DNA of 64,000 bases, taken from contig NZ_GL890823.1 in NCBI RefSeq assembly GCF_000211815.1, forward strand, positions 92,369-156,368. Direction: 5' to 3'. Origin of the DNA: Moorena producens 3L. GTDB taxonomy: Bacteria; Cyanobacteriota; Cyanobacteriia; Cyanobacteriales; Coleofasciculaceae. The notes beneath the pieces are model-generated. The model did no database searches, was not told the origin of the DNA, and worked only from the letters and a program-made list of their open reading frames with translations. The position numbers and the translations under genes were made by a program. Positions 1 through 7,811 of this stretch are shown one piece after another; position 1 is the stretch's first letter, and each line of letters begins with the position of its first letter.

Positions 1-99
1 GATAGTAACTCCAAAGTTGTCACTGGTATTAACTTCCTCGGAGAGGTTAGCTTTAATACTGGATCCTTAACCCACGCAGTATTGCGTATTACCAAATAA
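1..99 (+). CDS. C-terminal end of an unidentified protein (partial)
   Basis: Frame 1 is open from the window edge to a TAA at 97-99 and encodes about 32 residues ending in ...THAVLRITK. Asn, Ser, Thr and Val dominate, as in the last beta strands of a secreted or surface protein, but the stretch is too short to name a family. A strong hairpin follows the stop directly, which supports this being a real gene end. Confidence 0.45.
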   Translation, partial: DSNSKVVTGINFLGEVSFNTGSLTHAVLRITK

Positions 100-101
100 T
101 A

Positions 102-133
102 AAAACCGGGTAATCCTTTAATTACCCGGTTTT
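102..133. terminator. Bidirectional intrinsic terminator
   Basis: AAAACCGGGTAAT at 102-114 pairs perfectly with ATTACCCGGTTTT at 121-133 around a 6-base loop, with A-run and T-run flanks on both sides. It lies between the stop at 97-99 and the convergent gene ending at 142, so it can terminate both transcripts. Confidence 0.85.
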
Positions 134-141
134 ACAACGGA

Positions 142-3066
142 TTAGATGATCGTGAAATCAGCCTCTGTTAGAGGATTAGCGATCGCAAAAGTTGCTAATA
201 GTTGATTCTCCAAACTAATGCGAGCATTTTGCGAATCTTGTTCAATGGATAACTGACCAAAGGTCAAACCATCGGCTAAACCAATTAAGTCAACTCCTGC
301 CTGGAAATCGAGAATGAAATCTGTACCTTCCCCAGCAGCTAAGACAAAGGTATCACTACCGCTAATACCAGAAGAGTCATCACCAGTCAAGAAGTCATTA
401 CCTAATCCACCTCGGATTAAGTCATCACCTTCATTACCGAAGATAAAGTCATCTCCTGCACCACCGTAGAGTTTGTCATTGCCGAGATTGCCGTTAATCC
501 GGTCATTGCCTAAGCCACCGAAGATAACGTCATCTCCGCCAATGGTGCTATCAGCAAAGTCTCCCTGCAATACATCATCTCCAGCTTCACCCTGAATCAG
601 GTCATTGCCCAGACCGCCATCAACGGTATCATTGCCTTCAGCAGCAGTAATGAAATCGTTACCTAACTCGCCAACAATTTCATCACTATCTGGAGTACCT
701 GAAATAAAGTTGGGGGCTGGAAGACCTAATAAAGGATCTACATCCAGGGGTTGATCTAATTCGATCAGAATAACTTCGTTATTATCAATATCCGGACCCC
801 GTCCTACGGAGAAGGGATAGTTGTTGTCATTGGCAACTAAGATCGTATTCTGATCAATCACCAATACATCTTCGATCGTGACAAATGGGAAGGTAAAGGT
901 GAGTTCACCATCCCCGTTCACATCATCTGGGTCAGGAATGTTGAGCAAGTCAACTACTTCCTCTTTGGCAACAAAGCCATTTTCATCAATCTCAGACAAG
1001 TCAATCTTAAAGATTTTCTTGAACTGAGCCTCCGCTCCTTGCTTACCATCCCGCTCTATGACTAAGAACTCGTTGTCATTGATGGGGGTAAAATCCCCAA
1101 TCGGATGACCGGGAACATCGGTACGGTAAAATCCTACCAGACCTTGGTATTCACTGGAAGCAACATCAAACTCATAGATGCGTAGAGCATCCTCTGGGTC
1201 CCCATCTACTACACCTTCGAGTAGGGGATACAAGGTGGTGCGGTCAGGGCTAAATGCCATGCCCTCAAATCCGCGAGACCTAGATAGATTAGGCAGTATA
1301 GTTTCTTGGTCAACTACAATTCTTCCAGTTTCTGGGAAGTCTGTAAAGAAACCATCTACTCCAAGCTCAATCAATTGACGGAACTCATCCTCTGGGCTTT
1401 GAGGGGTACCATCAGGGTTGAGGGTCAGGAAGCGCTCTTCATTACGTAGGGTGTAGGGGTGAATCTGCATTCCTGCATCATGAGCCCAATCGATGAAAGG
1501 ACGAACTTCACCAGTGAGCTGGGTAGTGATTTCAGCAATGCCATCACCATTGCCATCAACAGGAGTATCGATCGATTCCCGCAGCAAAAAGCTGTTTTTC
1601 CAAGGACCAACACCCTCAGCGTAGTTAGCGCCAATGTAGTCAAAGACTGTCTGAGTGGCTAAATCTTGGTAAGTGGTATCGGGAATACCATCACCAGTGA
1701 CATCAGCACCAAAGTCGGGAACAATGTCAACTAAATCGCCGTAGGTAGCCCGAGCCTCTTCTGCGGTAAAGTCAGGTTTGCTGAAATTAGCAACAATATC
1801 GTAGGGAGCAGAAAAACCGCCACCACCAGCATTTAGGAATTGATCGTCTACATCTCCGTAGAGCTGTACTAGGGGTAGATTTTCCAATCCAGCCCCAGGT
1901 AGCAAGTTATTTTGTAAATCAATTAGGTTAGCTACTTCAAAGGATTGGATGAAAATCCGGCTGGGGTCGGTAAAACCAGTTTCTTGTAGGGTTGCGATTA
2001 AAGGCTCTTCTAGGGATAAGCCTTGGTCATCGAAGAATGTAGGATGCTTGGTTTCAGGATAGATACCGATTTTTTTACCAGTTTCCGCTTCTACCTGCTG
2101 GAGTAGTTCGATAACCTCTTTGAAAGTGGGAATTTCAAACTGACCATCAAACTCATCACTACGAAAGTCACGAGACTGAACAGCACGCAGTTGCTTGATT
2201 TCTGCTAAGGTGAAATCTTCAGCAAAGTAACCAGTAATTTCTTCACCATCGAGCAGTTTGGTGGACTTGCGGTCTTCACCAAATACTTCAGCTACGTTAG
2301 TGGTATCATCTAGCAACGGTTCGTGACGAGCAATCAAGACACCGTCTTTGGTGATTACTAGGTCAGGCTCAATGAAATCAGCCCCTTGTTCAATGGCTAG
2401 AGCGTAAGCTTCTAAGGTATGCTCTGGACGATCACCACTAGCACCCCGGTGTGCAATTACTAGGGGAGGATCACCATCAAGGGTATTGAACTTTAAATCT
2501 GGGTTTTGAGGCGATCGCACAAATTCCCCTGTGGTATTACCGGGGATATTGGGAGTAGAAATAGGGGCTTCGAGCAGTTTACCAGTAGCATCGAAGTGAA
2601 GTAAAAATGGACCGAATTCTTCACCAATCCAGATATCGCCTTTAGCATCAATCACAAAAGACTCGATATCAAAATCCGCCCCGGTCAGAAAGCGTCCGCT
2701 ACTGTCTTCGTTGACAATCTTGAAAGGAATTTTGCCATCAGGGTCAGACAGTTGAACAAAGCCTTCAATCTCTACACTACCATCTCCATCCTCTGCACCC
2801 TTGAAATCAGGGTTAACTTGATAGAGTCTGAGTAGGTAATCCGCACTATTCTGTTGGGCTCCAAAACCGTTATCTGATAGAAACCAAAAAGAGCCACCCC
2901 CACTAGGAGCAAACTGAACACCACTAAAGCCTTGAACAGGTTGTCCATCAAACGGACCGGTGCGACCATTGGCAGAAATCGGTTCACCGTTGCCATTGTC
3001 TGCACCAGACTGGGGTCCCTCTGCAAAGGTATCAGCTGGTAAAGATGCAAATCCTTTTAATTTCAT
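142..3066 (-). CDS. Phytase-like esterase / GDPD phosphodiesterase with RTX calcium-binding repeats
   Basis: A 974-aa mosaic protein. Residues about 1-175 and 600-790 look like the two halves of the esterase-like-activity-of-phytase domain. Between them, from about residue 200 to 590, sits a complete glycerophosphodiester phosphodiesterase domain with the catalytic AHRG near 205-208, an EPD metal site and a closing DGFFTDFP strand. The last part, about 800-900, has RTX nonapeptides (GGxGND types) and ends in a hydrophobic strand, the usual C-terminal signal for type I secretion. No N-terminal signal peptide is seen. Expected role: calcium-dependent extracellular hydrolysis of phosphodiesters for phosphate scavenging. 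The family is well known; this substrate is inferred. The gene is monocistronic and ends at the shared terminator. Confidence 0.85.
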   Translation of the reverse strand: MKLKGFASLPADTFAEGPQSGADNGNGEPISANGRTGPFDGQPVQGFSGVQFAPSGGGSFWFLSDNGFGAQQNSADYLLRLYQVNPDFKGAEDGDGSVEIEGFVQLSDPDGKIPFKIVNEDSSGRFLTGADFDIESFVIDAKGDIWIGEEFGPFLLHFDATGKLLEAPISTPNIPGNTTGEFVRSPQNPDLKFNTLDGDPPLVIAHRGASGDRPEHTLEAYALAIEQGADFIEPDLVITKDGVLIARHEPLLDDTTNVAEVFGEDRKSTKLLDGEEITGYFAEDFTLAEIKQLRAVQSRDFRSDEFDGQFEIPTFKEVIELLQQVEAETGKKIGIYPETKHPTFFDDQGLSLEEPLIATLQETGFTDPSRIFIQSFEVANLIDLQNNLLPGAGLENLPLVQLYGDVDDQFLNAGGGGFSAPYDIVANFSKPDFTAEEARATYGDLVDIVPDFGADVTGDGIPDTTYQDLATQTVFDYIGANYAEGVGPWKNSFLLRESIDTPVDGNGDGIAEITTQLTGEVRPFIDWAHDAGMQIHPYTLRNEERFLTLNPDGTPQSPEDEFRQLIELGVDGFFTDFPETGRIVVDQETILPNLSRSRGFEGMAFSPDRTTLYPLLEGVVDGDPEDALRIYEFDVASSEYQGLVGFYRTDVPGHPIGDFTPINDNEFLVIERDGKQGAEAQFKKIFKIDLSEIDENGFVAKEEVVDLLNIPDPDDVNGDGELTFTFPFVTIEDVLVIDQNTILVANDNNYPFSVGRGPDIDNNEVILIELDQPLDVDPLLGLPAPNFISGTPDSDEIVGELGNDFITAAEGNDTVDGGLGNDLIQGEAGDDVLQGDFADSTIGGDDVIFGGLGNDRINGNLGNDKLYGGAGDDFIFGNEGDDLIRGGLGNDFLTGDDSSGISGSDTFVLAAGEGTDFILDFQAGVDLIGLADGLTFGQLSIEQDSQNARISLENQLLATFAIANPLTEADFTII

Positions 3067-3640
3067 AAAATCCTGGAATCAACGAGACTAAAACTCTCGA
3101 ATTTAGCGTTTTTATATCTAGAGACTTAGAAGCACAGAAACTAGCTAAATTGTGTCAGCATTTCAGCTTTCAGCTATCACCTAGTACGTAATTGTTGCCA
3201 ACCTTAAATCGCCTTGGCCTAGGTTTACGTGATGATTGAAACTGGCTGACCTCCCTTAGTAAGGTTTTCATTTCCAGGTTAAATTTTGATTGTATTTATA
3301 TAAACATAATTATAAGGTTTGGTTAAAGCTTGTTTTTGAAGTCGCTGTAAATTTTTAGTGTAATTTTATCTGAGTAGGGTATAAATATTTTGTAAAGTTA
3401 ACCTAGATTTAATATTAACTTAATTTTTTTAGTTTTTTATTAACCTTGAGCCTAGAGATTTTTTATATAATCCCTGACTAAGTAAGGTTTCGGCCAAAAA
3501 TTTTGTTATCAACGATTTTAACAATTAGTTTTTAGCAAAGGGAGTAGGAAATAGGAAACAGCGGATCTGGAAATAATTATTTTTGATTTTTTTTAAGTAA
3601 GTATTCAGCCGTTGGCCATGCAACTTGGTATTAGCATTTA
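3067..3640. other. AT-rich intergenic region, no gene seen
   Basis: About 570 bases upstream of the phosphodiesterase gene, rich in A and T with long T runs (for example 3421-3470). I find no convincing coding frame. It should contain the promoter of the leftward gene, but no clear -35/-10 pair can be assigned by eye. Confidence 0.4.
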
Positions 3641-3900
3641 ATTGTGAAAATGCAATAGTTTTTGATAACACTTTTATCTCACTCCTCTCACTAATCCCAC
3701 TAATCCCAGTTGCCCCTACTGCTTGAGATTGTGACAATGCAATAGTTTTTCAGCACTCCCAAACCTCCCAAACCTTCCAAATAACCTAAATATCCCAAAC
3801 CTACCACAAGCCCTGAAATAGCGATAATGCAATAGTTTTACTATATCCTTGCCTTTTCCGAAAAAGTGTGTTAAAGTAATAATATCGTTAAAGCAATGGT
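3641..3900 (+). repeat. Iteron-like array A (TGCAATAGTTTT core, about 88-bp spacing)
   Basis: Three clear cores, TGCAATAG starting at 3651, 3738 and 3828, preceded by ATTGTGAMAA or GCGATAA and followed by TTTT. A fourth, degenerate core (AGCAATGGTTTACGACCC) starts at 3892, just before the start codon of the downstream gene. Spacings are 87, 90 and 64 bases. The stretches between the cores contain almost no G on this strand and carry repeated ATCCCA/CTCCCA-like words, but they differ in sequence from those of the second array at 11.0-11.4 kb. The likely role is operator or binding sites for the adjacent helix-turn-helix protein. Confidence 0.7.
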
Positions 3901-3909
3901 TTACGACCC
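3851..3909 (+). promoter_or_regulatory. Conserved leader and candidate promoter of HTH gene copy A
   Basis: This 59-base leader matches the leader of the second copy (11394-11452) at all but about two positions, while the DNA further upstream diverges in detail. It contains TTCCGA and TAATAT about 18 bases apart, a possible weak sigma-70 pair, then the degenerate repeat core and the ATG. There is no Shine-Dalgarno sequence. Conservation is seen; promoter activity is inferred. Confidence 0.45.
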
Positions 3910-4332
3910 ATGATGATTTCCACCGCACAAGCCGCTGAATTACTTGGTGTTTCCGCCACTCGCGTCCGTTACCTTCTGGGCAAAGGCAGAGTTAAAGGGG
4001 CTTATAAGGTGGGTAGAACTTGGGTAATTCCTTTGTTTGATGGCATGCCGGTGGTCACTCCTGGCACTCGCGGACCAAAACGGAACTGGTCAAAGCGCAC
4101 AGAGTACACTAAGGCTGTGATCCACGTTAATCAGAAAGTCATTCGCCAAAATCTCAAGACCGGGGAGCGTAATCCTGTAATTACGGTGAAGCGAGGCACT
4201 AAAAATGTTTACGCTCATACGGTGGAGGTCAATGGCCCGTGTCGGGTGATGTATCGTCCAGATGATCCCCTCAAGTGTGGAGCACGGGTGTGGATTGAGA
4301 CGATTTCTGATTTTGAAGTGATTTCAGCTTGA
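3910..4332 (+). CDS. Excisionase-type helix-turn-helix DNA-binding protein, copy A
   Basis: A 140-aa protein. Residues 1-45 (ISTAQAAELLGVSATRVRY and the basic GKGRVKGAYKVGRTWVIP that follows) are a textbook MerR/excisionase-like HTH_17 domain. Residues about 65-140 form an unrecognised beta-rich domain with basic residues and two cysteines (NGPCRVMYRPDDPLKCGARV). It differs from the copy at 11453-11875 by only two residues (T/S in KRGTKNVY and A/G in VYAH). Two ATG codons stand at the start. No integrase or other partner gene is adjacent, so it is more likely a regulator or structural DNA-binding protein of the upstream repeats than a phage excisionase; that is inference. Confidence 0.8.
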   Translation: MMISTAQAAELLGVSATRVRYLLGKGRVKGAYKVGRTWVIPLFDGMPVVTPGTRGPKRNWSKRTEYTKAVIHVNQKVIRQNLKTGERNPVITVKRGTKNVYAHTVEVNGPCRVMYRPDDPLKCGARVWIETISDFEVISA

Positions 4333-4585
4333 TGGGATGTGAATGCGTTCGCGTAGCGTGACCTACGGTCAATCGCGTAGGGTGGCAGTAGGCCAATCCC
4401 ATTCACATCAAATTAATCACAAGGTGTCTTTTTGCGATCGCATTCACATCGATCAATCACAAAGTGTTCTTTTGCGATCGCATAAGCGCGGAAGCTTCGC
4501 TTGATCGCGTAGGGTGGCAGTAGGCCAATCCCGTAGCGTGACCTACTGCCAATCCCATCAAACCAGTCAATGTGGCGTAAGTCCC
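4333..4585. repeat. Cluster of dispersed repeats after HTH copy A
   Basis: No gene. It contains two GCGTAGCGTGACCTACxGxC units with GTAGGGTGGCAGTAGGCCAA (4355-4400 and 4505-4555) and two copies of an AATCACAARGTGTYYTTTT-GCGATCGCAT unit (about 4417-4441 and 4455-4481), each including a HIP1 octamer. The same GCGTAGCGTG word follows HTH copy B at 11893. Confidence 0.6.
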
Positions 4586-4668
4586 CTTTTGCCTTTTGCC
4601 TTTTGCCTTTTGCCTTTTGCCTTTTGCCTTTTGCCTTTTGCCTCTTGCCTTTTGCCTTTTGTCTTTTT
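4586..4668. repeat. Heptanucleotide array (CTTTTGC)n
   Basis: About eleven head-to-tail copies of a 7-bp unit, with single-base variants near the right end (CCTCTTG, TGTCTTT). It belongs to the STRR class of short tandem repeats typical of filamentous cyanobacteria. The long reading frames across it on both strands are artefacts of the repeat. Confidence 0.9.
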
Positions 4669-4845
4669 CTTCAACCAAAGAATTAACTTACCATAAACAT
4701 TGAGTAGTGTAAAACACTGTTTTATACGAGTTTACCGCCATTTCATGAATTTTTGGAGATATTTCTTGGTTTCTTAGTAAAATATCCTGATTCAATTTAG
4801 AGCTAGCGAAGAGTATAGTAGTCAACCATTACTTTTCTCTTTGCC

Positions 4846-5268
4846 ATGAAAGGAAAAATTTTAAATTACCTTGTTATTATTGGAGTAAGCATTATTCTCC
4901 TGCTCGGTATAGTTACAACAGCTGTTGGTCAGGATAATTACAAACCGAATTTTAATGATAAGGTTTGTTTACAATGCTTTTCACCATATGTCCCCCTACA
5001 TGACATACAACCATCAAATGATGAAGATCCTACTCCGGTTATAGGTTACCTTCAATCATCTATTGAAGTAACTAAGATAAACGATTCCTTCACTAGTGGT
5101 GATATCATTTTTGAAAAAATAACACTAGATAATAATAATTATGAATTTGCGATTAATAAAGATTACTTAGAAGACTGCATAAATAAAACCCAAAATCAAC
5201 CCAATCAACAAAAAAAGATACAGATTTGTAAAATTATTAAACCAAAATCAAGTAATATAAAAATTTAA
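4846..5268 (+). CDS. Small secreted protein of unknown function
   Basis: A 140-aa protein not assigned to a family. Residues about 1-28 are a signal peptide or membrane anchor (MKGKILNYLVIIGV then a Leu/Ile-rich core, ending TTAVGQD). The mature part is Asn- and Lys-rich with four cysteines (VCLQC, EDC, QIC), which could form two disulphides outside the cell. It converges with a second small membrane-anchored protein 33 bases away. The AT-rich composition differs from the housekeeping genes further right and suggests accessory DNA. Confidence 0.6.
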   Translation: MKGKILNYLVIIGVSIILLLGIVTTAVGQDNYKPNFNDKVCLQCFSPYVPLHDIQPSNDEDPTPVIGYLQSSIEVTKINDSFTSGDIIFEKITLDNNNYEFAINKDYLEDCINKTQNQPNQQKKIQICKIIKPKSSNIKI

Positions 5269-5301
5269 GTGTTTATAGACCAATATCACTGATAAAATTT
5301 A

Positions 5302-5493
5302 TTATTCAGGATTACACCGCCTTTTAAACTCCTGATCATTATAGTACGTATTAGTAGCTTTTTTGTTACCTTTATGAAATCCTTCAATTATATCATTACA
5401 ATACACAGATTCTTTCTCTAAATAAGCCACACGCAGCAAAACAGAAATCACCACAATAGCGATAACTATAACAAGTTTTGAGAGGATTTTCAT
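5302..5493 (-). CDS. Small membrane-anchored protein of unknown function
   Basis: A 63-aa product if the ATG at 5491-5493 is used; the frame extends seven codons further to a TTG. Residues about 3-20 form one hydrophobic helix (LVIVIAIVVISVLL), followed by a charged tail with two cysteines (VYCND, RRCNPE). This suggests a one-pass protein whose tail lies outside the membrane. It ends convergently to the 140-aa secreted protein and lies just downstream of the CHAT-caspase gene in the same direction (18-base gap after an intervening short spacer), so co-transcription is possible. Confidence 0.5.
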   Translation of the reverse strand: MKILSKLVIVIAIVVISVLLRVAYLEKESVYCNDIIEGFHKGNKKATNTYYNDQEFKRRCNPE

Positions 5494-5532
5494 AGGTAAG
5501 CTAAGTATTATCAAACTATCTGCTTTTGAACT

Positions 5533-7554
5533 TTATTTTATCCCCTCTGGGGTAACTAAAGGAGTATCTGAAACAGGGCTATAATCCCTTGGTGCTTTAG
5601 CAATCTGAATTTTAGAACCTTCCTGATCAGTATAGATTTTAGGAGTCATGACAGGAAGGGTTTCTTTAATCTTATTTTCGATGTACTCATGTAACTCATC
5701 CAGAGAAATCACCCTATCCCCATTCAAATCAGCTTCTCCCGTTTCAATGCCTTGTACCAAATACTGAGTGTAAATTGAGAGCTGTTTGTCCAATTGACTA
5801 AAGGAATAGTCAGTTGAAGAGGCGAGAATAGCACGCCCTTCTCCTCCTAATTGATTTTGAAGATCGACGGAGCGATCATCTTTAACCAGTAGGCCCTTAC
5901 GAAAAGCTGCACTAAAGCAGCAGTCGAGGATAACGACTTGTCGCTTGGAGCGGCTACCATTCATGATGTTATGGATAGCCCTAGCAGAAACGGCTGTTGT
6001 CTTAACTAGTTCCCCCTGTGAATTCTTACGAGTAATACGAGTTGTTAAATACAGTTGATTGCTGCTATCTTTGACACCGTGACCTGAAAAGAACAGTAAC
6101 ACCAAATCATCTTTTTCAGAACTAGCGAATAACTCTTCAATAGCCTCTTCCATTTCCTGTCGATCAGGATTGCTGAGAGCTTTGACATCAACAAAATTTC
6201 CCAGTTGTGGGGAATCCAGTATTCCTTTGATTTCCTCTAAATCTTTGGTTGCGCCAGGTAGTGGCTTTAACCCCTTTCCATATTTACTGACTCCAATCAA
6301 CAGCGCTCGTTTGACCCCTTGTGATTGGCGAGCATCCTTTACATGGAGCTGTTTATGGCTTGGCTTGTCTAGCACAACTGGCTGATTTAGACGTTGAAAT
6401 GACTCAATTGGACGTTGAATTAATTGAGCATCTTGCACTTGCATGAAAATCACAGGTGTGGCAAAATCCCGTTTCCGATATCCTGTTGATTCATGGAGAC
6501 TAATTTCTCGTCTTCCTTCCTGTACTGCTATATCCGCTGGCTTCCCTTGAGCTAATTGTTTATAAAAGTGGCAGGCAAATCGGCTAGCTGTGCTGTTAGA
6601 CACGGGATACTGCATTGCCACGAGTACAGGAATAATTTGCTGCACAACCTTGGAAGCTAGCCCTACAGATACTTTCGATGTAGACTCCATTGCTCCCTGA
6701 CATGCCTGCAACAAAATAATTCTAGGTCGATGCTGATTCAATAGCTCACTAAAGTCATTGGCGCTAATCCACCGTGCCTGATCAAATTCATCCACCAAGG
6801 CAATTTCACCATTTTCATTCTGAAAACGACCATGACCGATGAAATGGAAAATGTGAGGCTTTTTCCTGAGAATGTTATCAATAGCTTTGCGGCTAGCTGG
6901 ATTCACTACTGGTAACAATTCCACCTGCTCTGGTTGTTCCTGGGCTAGTGTCTCTATCGCCGCCTGTACTTCTTCGTAGGCAACTGGATTTAAATCTGTG
7001 GGTGCAGAGACAACTAAGGCAATCCGCATTTTTTCATTTGCCCCTGACTCCATCGGTGGTGCTGAAATCCGCTGTGAGGGCAGGCGCGAGAAGACCAAAG
7101 CAGGTGCAGTAGCCAACCACATTGTTCCTGAGTATTTCTTCTCGGGTAAACACATAAATTCCCACGGGAACGCTGCCACTTCAGGCATCTTTCGCTCATC
7201 TATATGTAGTTCTACCCGTAGCAGTTGCTGTTTAGTGTGAACAACTTCGTTATAAAATGCTATAAAGTCATCGCAAAGTTCATCATCAAACAAGGTATCA
7301 AACAACGCTTCTCCCAGAAACCTCGACTGGTTAGCATCGTTTAATCCGTTTTGACGAACCTTCTCAATCAACTCCTTGACTTCTGGGGTGATCTTATCCT
7401 GATAGCGAAATATTCCAGGGATTCGATTATTGGGCTTTCCAGGTTCTTCCTTTTCAACCCGCACTCTACGAGGATTTATCACGCAGATGCGATAAATGTA
7501 TTTGGCTCTAGTCATAGCGGTCTGATCAGATAAAGCTGATGAATTGGTAAGCAT
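5533..7554 (-). CDS. CHAT-caspase double protease with EF-hand
   Basis: A 673-aa protein from the ATG at 7554; a GTG at 7569 lies inside a GCGTAGCGTG-type repeat and an ATG at 7515 is also possible. Residues about 75-375 form a CHAT peptidase (FPWEFM start motif, then FHFIGHG with His about 241 and LLQACQG with Cys about 285). Residues about 415-600 form a second, complete caspase/metacaspase p20 domain (RALLIGVSKY, FFSGHG with His about 492, ILDCCFS with Cys about 546). Near 610-630 an EF-hand (DLNGDRVISLDEL) could bind calcium. Both catalytic dyads are intact. CHAT and caspase domains are widely used in bacterial stress, cell-death and defence systems; this protein's trigger and substrate are unknown. 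The 310-aa gene upstream on the same strand is a candidate partner. Confidence 0.85.
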   Translation of the reverse strand: MLTNSSALSDQTAMTRAKYIYRICVINPRRVRVEKEEPGKPNNRIPGIFRYQDKITPEVKELIEKVRQNGLNDANQSRFLGEALFDTLFDDELCDDFIAFYNEVVHTKQQLLRVELHIDERKMPEVAAFPWEFMCLPEKKYSGTMWLATAPALVFSRLPSQRISAPPMESGANEKMRIALVVSAPTDLNPVAYEEVQAAIETLAQEQPEQVELLPVVNPASRKAIDNILRKKPHIFHFIGHGRFQNENGEIALVDEFDQARWISANDFSELLNQHRPRIILLQACQGAMESTSKVSVGLASKVVQQIIPVLVAMQYPVSNSTASRFACHFYKQLAQGKPADIAVQEGRREISLHESTGYRKRDFATPVIFMQVQDAQLIQRPIESFQRLNQPVVLDKPSHKQLHVKDARQSQGVKRALLIGVSKYGKGLKPLPGATKDLEEIKGILDSPQLGNFVDVKALSNPDRQEMEEAIEELFASSEKDDLVLLFFSGHGVKDSSNQLYLTTRITRKNSQGELVKTTAVSARAIHNIMNGSRSKRQVVILDCCFSAAFRKGLLVKDDRSVDLQNQLGGEGRAILASSTDYSFSQLDKQLSIYTQYLVQGIETGEADLNGDRVISLDELHEYIENKIKETLPVMTPKIYTDQEGSKIQIAKAPRDYSPVSDTPLVTPEGIK

Positions 7555-7811
7555 ACGCGCTACGCGCACGCTACTTGAGGTGCGGTCAGCGGTCAGCGGT
7601 CAGCGGTCAGCCTTCAGCCTATGTGCTACGCGCACGCTACGCGAACAGCCTTCAGCCGTCAGCCGATTTTATTCAAAAGCGTGGCACAGGCTTCGACGCT
7701 GTGACGCATAAGCTGATAGTTGATAACTGATAGCTGAATGCTGATAGCTGAATGCTGATAGCTGAATGCTGATAGCTTACCATAGATTTACAACCAAAAG
7801 ATGCACCCGAT
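7555..7811. repeat. Short repeats between the CHAT-caspase gene and its neighbour
   Basis: No gene. It holds GCGCACGCTACTTG and GCGCACGCTACGCG repeat words (7564-7650), about four copies of the heptamer GGTCAGC (7582-7611), and an AGCTGATAGCTGAATGCTGATAG family (7700-7780). Similar arrays recur at 10.85-10.98 kb on the other side of the island. Confidence 0.7.

Noticed and set aside
3641..3900. A CRISPR array (regular cores with spacers)
   Set aside because: Only about 20 bases are conserved, the spacers are about 66 bases and several are identical in the second copy, and no cas gene is nearby.
4457..4696. Open frames on both strands across the CTTTTGC array
   Set aside because: They translate the tandem repeat (KGKRQKA, FAFCLLP); no protein-like features or start signals.
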